Assembly (NCBI GenBank): GCA_015487435.1
Contig: WFPU01000236.1
Span: forward strand, 1 to 6,325
Origin: Sulfurimonas sp.
GTDB taxonomy: Bacteria; Campylobacterota; Campylobacteria; Campylobacterales; Sulfurimonadaceae
Direction: 5' to 3'
Length of the DNA stretch: 6,325 nt
Shown: piece after piece, positions 1-5,169 of the stretch
Layout: each line of letters opens with the position of its first letter
Position numbering within the stretch: the first letter of the stretch is position 1
Notes under the pieces: model-generated
The model's database searches: none
Seen by the model: the letters and a program-made list of their open reading frames with translations, nothing else
Told to the model about the DNA's origin: nothing
Position numbers and translations under genes: made by a program

Positions 1-638
1 GGATAATCATGTAGCGGATCATTCCCCGTTCCCGGTGTATGTAAATCGTTAATAGTCTTTTTTACCGTCGTTTTACTTTTACTTTTTGAAGCAAAAGGGA
101 TTTTTTGCCCACGACCACTCATCAAAATCATCCGTTTTCGTCTCTGTGGTACTCCGTACTCGGAAATATCATGCACTTGTAAAGTTTCATTATCTACATG
201 ATACCCAAGTTTTTTAAGCCTCTTTAATACTTCATGAATACGAGGATCCTTGGCTAATCCCGGGACATTTTCGATAAGTACGGATTTTGGAAGTAATTCC
301 TCGACTAAACGCAGCATTTGAAATACTAAATCATTTCTTTCATCATCCACCGAGGAAACCGCATTTTTTGTTCTAAGTGACGAAAAACCTTGACATGGAG
401 GACAGCCTGCCAAAAGAGATAGCTGACCTTTTTTAATGTTAAGCGTCTCAAAAATCTCGTTGGCATTAAGCTTTTGAATGGGCCTGTTCCATAGATACGT
501 TTTTGGGTGATTTAGCTCATATGCTTTTGAGACAATAGGATCTATTTCAACGGCACCGATAACATTAAAACCGGCTTGCTTTAGTCCCTCCGTTAATCCA
601 CCGGCACCACAGAATAAATCTATCGCTGTCAAACTCAT
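1..638 (-). CDS. C5-cytosine DNA methyltransferase, N-terminal part (truncated by window edge)
   Basis: Predicted SAM-dependent enzyme that methylates C5 of cytosine in DNA. I translated the minus strand from ATG at 638 and found 212 open codons running off the left edge. Visible family motifs are motif I DLFCGAGG (residues 7-14, SAM binding), motif IV GCPPCQGFS with the catalytic Cys82, motif VI ENV (123-125) and motif VIII QRRKR (165-169). The target-recognition domain and motifs IX and X lie beyond the window, so the recognised sequence cannot be inferred. The start is supported by an AGGTGG ribosome binding site just upstream and by the usual short lead into motif I. No restriction endonuclease is visible here, so it may be orphan or paired with a nuclease to the left. 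The family assignment is very secure. Confidence 0.95.
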   Translation of the reverse strand, partial: MSLTAIDLFCGAGGLTEGLKQAGFNVIGAVEIDPIVSKAYELNHPKTYLWNRPIQKLNANEIFETLNIKKGQLSLLAGCPPCQGFSSLRTKNAVSSVDDERNDLVFQMLRLVEELLPKSVLIENVPGLAKDPRIHEVLKRLKKLGYHVDNETLQVHDISEYGVPQRRKRMILMSGRGQKIPFASKSKSKTTVKKTINDLHTPGTGNDPLHDY

Positions 639-641
639 GTA

Positions 642-674
642 CCACCTAACTTGTATTTTTAATATGTAATTATA
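642..674 (-). promoter_or_regulatory. Promoter -10 and RBS of the methyltransferase gene
   Basis: On the minus strand a perfect TATAAT hexamer occupies 674-669 and an AGGTGG Shine-Dalgarno-like sequence occupies 647-642, just ahead of the ATG at 638. No convincing -35 is seen. That is common for Campylobacterota promoters, but it leaves the call dependent on the -10 alone. Confidence 0.5.
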
Positions 675-746
675 ACTTATTCATACCAAAATAAAGAAAT
701 CAAAATTACATATCGGATTTTTGTTCTATTGGTAGCATATTATGTA

Positions 747-1295
747 TTATAGTGTTAGTTTAAAAAGTTGCCTAATTATATGAATATACGGTGCCTTATC
801 CTGAGCGGCTTTTGCCGCCATAATAGCACCTTCAACGGTAGCGACCATCATTTTAGCGATCGCTTTTTTCTCTTCATCACTCATAGATTCTTCACGCAGT
901 GCCAAAAAATAGTAATGCTCTAACTCATTATAGACTTTTAAAAGAGCTTTTGCGATATCTTCATCCACGGGACTCATCTCTTGAACGAGGTTGTTAAGAG
1001 CACATCCATGTTTAAAGTCAAAGCTATCAGTTGTGAGAAGTTTATGCTTTAAATATTGCAATGGATTCTCAACAGTTGCGAGATCTTTGTACTTTTGTTC
1101 TAGATTGTATGCAATTCTCTCCTCTATAACGGCGAGTAAAACCTCTTTTTTCCCTTTGAATAAGTGATAAAGTGAGCCTTTATTAAGTCCCGCATCTTTT
1201 AATATATCATCAATACTCGTAGCGTTGTATCCTCTTTCATAAAAGAGTTTGTGTGCACTGTTTAGTATTTTATCGCGTGTAGAAATCTTTTTCAT
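747..1295 (-). CDS. TetR/AcrR-family transcriptional regulator
   Basis: Cytoplasmic dimeric repressor of 182 aa, a normal length for the family. The N-terminal helix-turn-helix spans about residues 7-50, with the recognition region SIDDILKDAGLNKGSLYHLF (27-46). The C-terminal ligand domain contains a GCALNNLVQEMS block (97-108), a pattern shared with NemR/AcuR/YxaF-type members, which places Cys98 near where NemR has its reactive Cys106; this comparison is from memory. I chose ATG at 1295. The frame extends two codons to a TTG at 1301, but neither start has a Shine-Dalgarno sequence. The gene is divergent from the NTF2-like/isochorismatase operon, and the shared gap holds two palindromes that are its probable operators, so it likely represses that operon and itself. 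The ligand is unknown. Confidence 0.93.
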   Translation of the reverse strand: MKKISTRDKILNSAHKLFYERGYNATSIDDILKDAGLNKGSLYHLFKGKKEVLLAVIEERIAYNLEQKYKDLATVENPLQYLKHKLLTTDSFDFKHGCALNNLVQEMSPVDEDIAKALLKVYNELEHYYFLALREESMSDEEKKAIAKMMVATVEGAIMAAKAAQDKAPYIHIIRQLFKLTL

Positions 1296-1301
1296 AATCA
1301 A

Positions 1302-1310
1302 ATTGTAGCA
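1302..1310 (-). promoter_or_regulatory. Extended -10 element of the tetR-type gene
   Basis: The minus strand reads TGCTACAAT from 1310 to 1302, a perfect TGn extension plus TACAAT. A start site about 7 nt downstream would fall at or next to the ATG at 1295, so this promoter would give an almost leaderless mRNA. A TTGACT upstream lies 22 bp away, too far for a standard -35. A weaker alternative promoter (TTGACT at 1366-1361 with TATATT or TATTAA downstream) would give a longer leader. Confidence 0.45.
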
Positions 1311-1319
1311 AAACTTTAC

Positions 1320-1335
1320 TTGACTAATTAGTCAA
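1320..1335. promoter_or_regulatory. Palindromic operator 1 (TTGACTAATTAGTCAA)
   Basis: A perfect 16-bp palindrome in the gap between the divergent TetR-family gene and the NTF2-like operon. It covers the forward -35 hexamer TTGACT (1320-1325). Its size and symmetry suit a TetR-family dimer, and the half-site TTGACTA recurs in operator 2. Autoregulation by the adjacent TetR protein is inferred. Confidence 0.8.
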
Positions 1336-1349
1336 TTTTAATATATACT
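1320..1349 (+). promoter_or_regulatory. Promoter of the NTF2-like/isochorismatase operon
   Basis: TTGACT (1320-1325) and TATACT (1344-1349) are separated by 18 bp, each one base from the sigma-70 consensus. Operator 1 overlaps the -35 and operator 2 starts at the end of the -10, a layout that fits steric repression. The ribosome binding site AAGGA (1368-1372) follows, 6 nt before the ATG at 1379. Confidence 0.65.
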
Positions 1350-1368
1350 TTTGACTATATAGTCAAAA
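1349..1368. promoter_or_regulatory. Palindromic operator 2 (core TTGACTATATAGTCAA)
   Basis: The second perfect palindrome has the 16-bp core at 1351-1366 and symmetric T/A extensions giving 20 bp. Its centre (1358.5) is 31 bp from that of operator 1 (1327.5), about three helical turns, so two dimers would sit on the same DNA face. It covers the predicted forward transcription start region (about 1356) and ends beside the ribosome binding site. Confidence 0.8.
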
Positions 1369-1378
1369 AGGAAGAAAA

Positions 1379-1840
1379 ATGAAAATACACAATGAAGCAG
1401 TAACAGGCAAAGAGGAACAATTCTTCAGTGATGAACATAAAGCTCTCGTAGAGTTTTATAAGGCATTTAACACGCAAGATATTGATCTGATGGAAAAAAA
1501 CTGGAATGTAGATGAAGGCGTGATGGATAATCCACTTGGCGGTATTTTAAGAGGTTGGGAAAATATCCAAGAAGTGTATAAAAAAATATTTTTTGGGGAA
1601 GCAGAAGTTTATGTGGAGTTTTACGATTACTCTATACACAAACAAGGAGCTATCTTTTTTGCAGCAGGAAGAGAGCGAGGCTACATCCTTAAAAACGGCA
1701 AGAAAATTGAGCTTGATATCCGTACAAGCAGAATCTACGGCAAAGAAAACGGCAACTATAAACAACTCCACCACCACGGCTCTATAACGGATGCAAAATT
1801 ACTTGATACCTACCAAAAGTTAGTGATGGAAGAATCATGA
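1379..1840 (+). CDS. NTF2-like (SnoaL-fold) domain protein
   Basis: A 153-aa soluble protein that looks like a single alpha+beta cone domain of the NTF2/SnoaL superfamily. It has an N-terminal helix with EFYKAFNTQDIDLMEKNW (25-42), a VMDNPLGGILRGWENIQEVY turn and helix, and beta strands such as YVEFYDYSIH and AIFFAAGRERGYIL, ending in an LHHHGS strand (130-135) typical of nuclear transport factor 2 family proteins. Members act as small-molecule isomerases, cyclases or hydrolases, or only bind ligands, so function cannot be assigned from fold. The start has a good AAGGA site 6 nt upstream. It is the first gene of an operon, its stop overlaps the start of the isochorismatase gene by ATGA, and it is expected to be under control of the divergent TetR regulator. 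Confidence 0.85.
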   Translation: MKIHNEAVTGKEEQFFSDEHKALVEFYKAFNTQDIDLMEKNWNVDEGVMDNPLGGILRGWENIQEVYKKIFFGEAEVYVEFYDYSIHKQGAIFFAAGRERGYILKNGKKIELDIRTSRIYGKENGNYKQLHHHGSITDAKLLDTYQKLVMEES

Positions 1841-2373
1841 AAAAAGCGCTGATTATCATTGATATGCAAAACGATTATTTTGTAGGTGGGAAGATGGCAT
1901 TGGTGGGCATTAACGAGGCGATGGAAAACACGATGAAGCTTATTGAAGATGCCCAAGAAAAAGGATATGAAGTATTTTTTATCCAACATATCTCCACACG
2001 TGAAGGTGCTACTTTTTTCTTGCCAAACAGTGAGGGTGTGAAGTTGCACACGCGATTTGATGTAAGTGTCGGCACGGTGATTCAAAAACACTATCCTAAT
2101 AGCTTTCGAGAAACTTCTTTAGAAGCCAAACTTAAAGAAAAAGGGATAAACGATCTTATCATCTGTGGAGCGATGAGCCATATGTGTGTTGATACAACTG
2201 TAAGAGCTGCGTTTGATTTAGGTTATAATGTGCAACTGGCAAGTGATGCTTGTGCCACAAAAGATTTAGTGTTTCACGGTGAAACACTACAAGCCAAAGA
2301 TGTGCATAGTGCTTTTATGGCTTCGCTTGATGGGGTGTTTTGCGAAGTAAAAATACAGACTATAGGCTATTAA
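1837..2373 (+). CDS. Isochorismatase-family cysteine hydrolase
   Basis: A 178-aa cytoplasmic hydrolase of the isochorismatase/nicotinamidase superfamily. The full catalytic triad is visible: Asp9 in IIDMQNDYF, Lys84 in QKHYPNSF and Cys117 in MSHMCVDTT. The GAMSHMCVD stretch (111-119) also carries the structural region before the nucleophile, and the DACATKD loop follows. Family members hydrolyse amides, ureido or enol-ether bonds (nicotinamide, isochorismate, ureidoacrylate, N-carbamoyl compounds). The subfamily here is the short, generic COG1335 type and the substrate is not predictable. Its ATG overlaps the previous stop by 4 nt, with GGAAGA at 1828-1833 as ribosome binding site, so the two genes are translationally coupled. 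No clear terminator hairpin with a T-run follows. Confidence 0.93.
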   Translation: MKKALIIIDMQNDYFVGGKMALVGINEAMENTMKLIEDAQEKGYEVFFIQHISTREGATFFLPNSEGVKLHTRFDVSVGTVIQKHYPNSFRETSLEAKLKEKGINDLIICGAMSHMCVDTTVRAAFDLGYNVQLASDACATKDLVFHGETLQAKDVHSAFMASLDGVFCEVKIQTIGY

Positions 2374-2464
2374 ATTTAGGGTTCTTTTTAGTGGTTGTTT
2401 ACATGTTGTCGCATTAAGCCCTGTTAAGGTGGATATGCTTTCGATGCGAGTTAAAAAAATTTAA
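2366..2464 (+). pseudogene. Possible coding remnant between operons
   Basis: The 163-bp gap after the isochorismatase gene contains a short open stretch (ending LSPVKVDMLSMRVKKI, stop 2462-2464) with no start or ribosome binding site of its own. Its base composition resembles the genes to its left rather than the AT-rich block to its right. It may be the tail of a deleted gene, or chance. I do not recognise the peptide. Confidence 0.15.
2409..2449. repeat. Imperfect inverted repeat (hairpin) at the junction
   Basis: TCGCAT (2409-2414) pairs with ATGCGA (2444-2449), and AAGC (2416-2419) pairs with GCTT (2437-2440), leaving unpaired T and TCG. An A-run rather than a T-run follows on the plus strand, so it is not a standard terminator for the upstream operon. 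It may be a terminator-like structure, a recombination scar or a chance fold. Confidence 0.3.
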
Positions 2465-2527
2465 GAGATAATTGTACTTATGAATCATCTTTGGAGAGTG
2501 TCAATTGTTATATCATAAAAATCATAT

Positions 2528-2531
2528 AGGA
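2528..2531 (+). promoter_or_regulatory. RBS of the PNPOx-like gene
   Basis: AGGA lies 5 nt before the ATG at 2537. A TGTTATATC sequence at 2507-2515 could be an extended -10, with no good -35, so the gene probably has its own promoter here. Confidence 0.45.
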
Positions 2532-2536
2532 ATAAA

Positions 2537-3073
2537 ATGGATTTTTTCACTCAAGAACATTTAAATGCAAGAGAAACATACAATACTGTAAGTCAAGCAC
2601 ATTATTGGCTGAGTACAATTGATACAACCTATTTAAATAAAGGTTTATCCTTATATTTACATGAAGATACAACTAGTTTTATTGAAAGAATGCCTTATTT
2701 CTTTTTTGCAACCTCTAGTGCGAATGGTAATACAAATGTAAATTTTAAAGGTGCTGAAGGGAGTAAGTTAATTAAAGTTTTAAATAGTAAAAAACTCATA
2801 TTTCCAGATTATAGTGGTAATGGAATTTTACATTCAATCGGAGATATAAATTCAAATCCAAATGTTGGTATTCTTATAATTGATTTCAATAAAAATATAA
2901 GATTAAAGATAAGTGGTAAAGCTACTATCATAGATAATAAAGAGCAGATATCTCAGTATCTTGACTATTTTAAGACATATGATATTGACAGACTAATAGA
3001 GGTTAATATTGATTATGTTATACCAAATTGCTCCGCAAACATTAATGTAGTTAAAAAATATTTACTTGGATAA
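2537..3073 (+). CDS. Pyridoxamine 5'-phosphate oxidase-like flavin-nucleotide-binding protein
   Basis: A 178-aa split-barrel protein of the PNPOx-like (COG3576, DR2398-type) group, not the vitamin B6 enzyme itself. Supporting motifs are FFFATSSANGNTNVNFKG (55-72, first barrel strands), LIFPDYSGNG (87-96, the conserved P-D-x-x-G-N turn), SNPNVGILIIDF (106-117) and RLKISGKATI (122-131). The C-terminal EVNIDYVIPNCSANI stretch (155-169) matches the usual end of the family. These proteins bind FMN or a related flavin, and some act as flavin reductases or oxidases; the reaction here is unknown. The gene appears monocistronic, in the AT-rich block and upstream of the LLM operon. It could supply reduced flavin or act on the same compound, which is inference from proximity only. 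Confidence 0.88.
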   Translation: MDFFTQEHLNARETYNTVSQAHYWLSTIDTTYLNKGLSLYLHEDTTSFIERMPYFFFATSSANGNTNVNFKGAEGSKLIKVLNSKKLIFPDYSGNGILHSIGDINSNPNVGILIIDFNKNIRLKISGKATIIDNKEQISQYLDYFKTYDIDRLIEVNIDYVIPNCSANINVVKKYLLG

Positions 3074-3088
3074 AGACATCAGGTGGGT

Positions 3089-3255
3089 ATGAGTATAACA
3101 ACTATTCATGTTATTAAATAGGTTGTTGTGCTTGGTTACCACTTCGCAAATAAGTAGGAGTGAAAAAATGGCTTTGGTCTGATGGATGTATTATTTATCA
3201 TTCACAAAACTTAAGACATGTAGAATGTCCAATAGAAATTGAAATTGATTTATAA
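3089..3255 (+). pseudogene. Decayed short gene (start fragment and C-terminal fragment)
   Basis: Two frames carry protein-like text. One starts at ATG 3089 behind AGGTGGG (MSITTIHVIK, stop, VVVLGYHFANK, stop). The other runs from GTG 3160 to the stop at 3253-3255 and encodes 31 residues, including WLWSDGCIIYHSQNLRHVE and the end CPIEIEIDL. Together they look like the head and tail of one small protein with in-frame stops and a frame change. I do not recognise the family. A real 31-aa peptide from GTG 3160 is an alternative, since AGGAG at 3156-3160 is too close to that GTG to be a convincing ribosome binding site. Confidence 0.3.
3097..3127 (+). repeat. Bulged hairpin downstream of the PNPOx-like gene
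   Basis: AACAACTATT (3097-3106) pairs with AATAGGTTGTT (3117-3127) with one extra G on the right arm and a 10-nt loop. It starts 24 nt after the stop codon. No T-run follows, so an intrinsic terminator is not supported; it may stabilise the mRNA 3' end or be a remnant of a mobile element end. Confidence 0.35.
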
Positions 3256-3408
3256 TATTAAGTTTTACGCAAAATTCTCAATTGCTTTGCGATATCGAAG
3301 AGAAAAATTTTATTTAAATAATAAATTGTTAAATTCTTTTTGAATCGATTCCTCCGTAATCCCCATATAACTAACAAAAAGTATAGTATAAGACAAAAAT
3401 ATCTTCTC

Positions 3409-3437
3409 TTCACAAGCATAGAATTTTCAATTACAAT
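3409..3437 (+). promoter_or_regulatory. Promoter of the LLM-SDR-RidA operon
   Basis: TTCACA (3409-3414) and TACAAT (3432-3437) are 17 bp apart, each one base from consensus. Transcription would begin near 3444, shortly before the ribosome binding site AGGGA (3451-3455), which is 7 nt from the ATG at 3463. Confidence 0.6.
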
Positions 3438-3462
3438 TTTAAGATCATAAAGGGAATATAGC

Positions 3463-4395
3463 ATGAATAAAGCATTTAAAAATATGTTTGAAAATAGTGA
3501 TATAAGCATTGGTATTTTTTTGCCAATAGAGTCATATAGTGGCAATATACCTAGAATGAACAATCAAATAAAACTAATACGAAAAGTTGAAGAATATGGA
3601 TTTAGTGCTATTTGGACTAGAGATATCCCATTAAATGACCCATCATTTGGAGATGTTGGACAGATGTATGATCCATTTGTATATCTGAGCTATTTGGCAT
3701 CTTGTACTAATAAAATTTCATTAGCAATTGGTAGCCTTATTTTACCATTCCGTCATCCTATAAGTGTGGCAAAATCGATTAACTCACTTAATAATTTATC
3801 TGAAGGTAGATTGATTTTAGGCGTAGCAACTGGAGACAGACCTGTTGAGTATAAGGCGCATAATATAGATTTTGAAAATAGAGGTGAAATATTTAGAGAA
3901 AGTATGCAATATATAGCTATCTTAGTTAGCTCTGAATTTCCAATAATTAGGAATAAGTTAGGAAATATTATGAATGAAGACCTTTTACCAAAATCAAAGT
4001 TTGGTAAGGTTCCAATATTAGTAACTGGTCATTCTCAGCAGTCAATTGAATGGATTTCTAAAAATAGTGATGGTTGGATTTATTATCCTCAAAATAGTGC
4101 AACACAACGAAAAAGAATTGATAGCTGGGAAAATGAGCTTATAAAAAACAATAAAGGTTTTAAACCATTTATTCAATCACTTTATATTGATTTAGCAACT
4201 GAACCTCAATTACAACCGACACCCATACATTTAGGCTATCGACTCGGCAGAAATAGTTTAGTTAAATTGTTGTCAAACTTAAAAGAAATAGGAGTAAATC
4301 ATGTCATCATAAATTTAAAATATAGCAAAAGAAGTGCAGAAGAAGTTGTCGATGAATTAGGTAAGTATGTCTTACCTAATTTTAAAAGAAACTAA
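3463..4395 (+). CDS. Luciferase-like (LLM class) flavin-dependent oxidoreductase, BA3436 type
   Basis: A 310-aa TIM-barrel flavoenzyme of the bacterial luciferase-like monooxygenase superfamily, predicted to use FMNH2 and oxygen, or F420 in some relatives. It matches my recollection of the BA3436/TIGR03571 subfamily over its whole length: GIFLPIESYSG (17-27), the block WTRDIPLNDPSFGDVG (51-66) running to YDPFVYL (69-75), ILPFRHPISVAK (93-104), LGVATGDRPVEY (119-130), FENRGEIFRES (137-147), VTGHSQQSIEWI (187-198), DGWIYYPQ (203-210) and PIHLGYRLGRN (254-264). The start fits the family's usual short lead and has AGGGA upstream. It is the first gene of a three-gene operon with an SDR and a RidA protein, which suggests an oxidation generating reactive imine or carbonyl intermediates. 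The substrate is unknown. Family call very secure. Confidence 0.95.
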   Translation: MNKAFKNMFENSDISIGIFLPIESYSGNIPRMNNQIKLIRKVEEYGFSAIWTRDIPLNDPSFGDVGQMYDPFVYLSYLASCTNKISLAIGSLILPFRHPISVAKSINSLNNLSEGRLILGVATGDRPVEYKAHNIDFENRGEIFRESMQYIAILVSSEFPIIRNKLGNIMNEDLLPKSKFGKVPILVTGHSQQSIEWISKNSDGWIYYPQNSATQRKRIDSWENELIKNNKGFKPFIQSLYIDLATEPQLQPTPIHLGYRLGRNSLVKLLSNLKEIGVNHVIINLKYSKRSAEEVVDELGKYVLPNFKRN

Positions 4396-4410
4396 CCAAA
4401 AGGAATTAAC

Positions 4411-5169
4411 ATGCTAAAAGGCAAAACGATTATTATAACAGGGGCATCTTCAGGTATTGGAGAAGCAATTACAACAAATTTTTTAAAGGATGGGGCAAAT
4501 GTAGTCATGAATTCTCGTAATAAGAATAAATTAGAGAATTTAATGATAAAAAATAGTAAATATTCAAAACAATTAGCGTATATATGTGGAGATATTGGGA
4601 ACAGAGAAACAAGTCAAGCACTTGCGAATAAAGCATTAGAGAAATTTGGGACTATTGATGTGTTAATTAATAATGCGGGAACATTTATTCCTAAACCATT
4701 TTTAGATGAAACAGAGGAAAGCTTAGATGGTTATTTTAAAACAGCAGTAAAGGGCAGTTATTTTTCTGCACAATCTGTTATACCTACTATGATAAAACAA
4801 AAGGATGGGTGTATTATTAATATAGGATCAATGTGGGTTGATCATCCATTAATTCAAACTCCTTGTTCTGGTTCTCAGGTTTCAAAAGCTGGTATGCATG
4901 CCTTAACAAAACACTTAGCAATAGAATTTGCTCAGGACAATATAAGGGTTAATACAATTGCACCTGCTATTATAGAAACACCTTTGTATGATAATTTAAT
5001 GAGCAAGGAGGATTTATCTTCTTTATCTTCACTACATCCTTTAAATAAATTGGGTAATGTTACTGATATTTATTTATGGGTAAAACATCTTGCTACCGAA
5101 GGAAGTAGATTTGTTACTGGACAAACATTTTTTATTGATGGAGGGATTACAGCAGGTGGACACAGATAA
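4411..5169 (+). CDS. Short-chain dehydrogenase/reductase (SDR) with altered active site
   Basis: A 252-aa classical SDR with a Rossmann fold. The cofactor motif TGASSGIG (10-17) and the NNAG motif (87-90) are intact, and Arg36 after the second strand favours NADP(H). Ser140 (in NIGSMWVD) and Lys159 are in the expected catalytic places, but the YxxxK tyrosine is Ser155 (SQVSK, codon TCT at 4873-4875) and the usual Asn before the VKG segment appears to be Ala112. The SMW block and spacing match a familiar SDR group that normally reads SSAYSMAK at this point. Redox catalysis is therefore doubtful; it may bind cofactor or substrate only, or use another acid. AGGA at 4401-4404 supports the start, 15 nt after the LLM stop, and the end overlaps the RidA gene. 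Confidence 0.93.
   Translation: MLKGKTIIITGASSGIGEAITTNFLKDGANVVMNSRNKNKLENLMIKNSKYSKQLAYICGDIGNRETSQALANKALEKFGTIDVLINNAGTFIPKPFLDETEESLDGYFKTAVKGSYFSAQSVIPTMIKQKDGCIINIGSMWVDHPLIQTPCSGSQVSKAGMHALTKHLAIEFAQDNIRVNTIAPAIIETPLYDNLMSKEDLSSLSSLHPLNKLGNVTDIYLWVKHLATEGSRFVTGQTFFIDGGITAGGHR
5140..5158 (+). promoter_or_regulatory. RBS and GTG start of the RidA gene inside the SDR gene
   Basis: GGAGGG (5140-5145) stands 10 nt before GTG 5156. The only other upstream start, ATG 5138, would have this sequence inside its own coding region and has no Shine-Dalgarno sequence ahead of it. This decides the start for GTG, although the spacing is slightly long. Confidence 0.55.

Larger units (their letters stand above)
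3074..3462. other. 389-bp intergenic stretch
   Basis: No intact gene is supported here. It holds the bulged hairpin, the decayed reading frame ending at 3255, an AT-rich segment (3256-3400) without recognisable function that contains the 8-bp palindrome CGATATCG, and the promoter and ribosome binding site of the LLM operon. A minus-strand open frame (3258-3563) runs into the LLM gene and looks spurious. Confidence 0.6.

Noticed and set aside
1..638. Complete restriction-modification system
   Set aside because: Only the methyltransferase N-terminal part is visible and no endonuclease lies in the window, so a system cannot be claimed.
1547..1787. Open frames antisense to, and in another frame of, the NTF2-like gene
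   Set aside because: Shadows of a well-supported coding region with no start signals or family resemblance.
1810..2091. Antisense open frames over the isochorismatase gene
   Set aside because: The sense gene has a complete catalytic triad and a coupled start; the antisense frames have no recognisable features.
2374..2460. Integron attC site
   Set aside because: Some resemblance in the GC-rich hairpin, but there are no paired RYYYAAC/GTTRRRY core sites and no integrase or cassette structure.
3258..3563. 101-codon open frame on the minus strand
   Set aside because: It overlaps the LLM promoter and coding start, has no ribosome binding site and no recognisable domain, and its hydrophobic composition is what antisense AT-rich DNA gives. 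A second minus frame with protein-like text (stop 3304-3306) is equally unsupported.
5090..5155. Extension of the RidA protein to ATG 5090
   Set aside because: It would overlap 80 bp of the SDR gene, lacks a ribosome binding site, and adds a leader not typical of the family.
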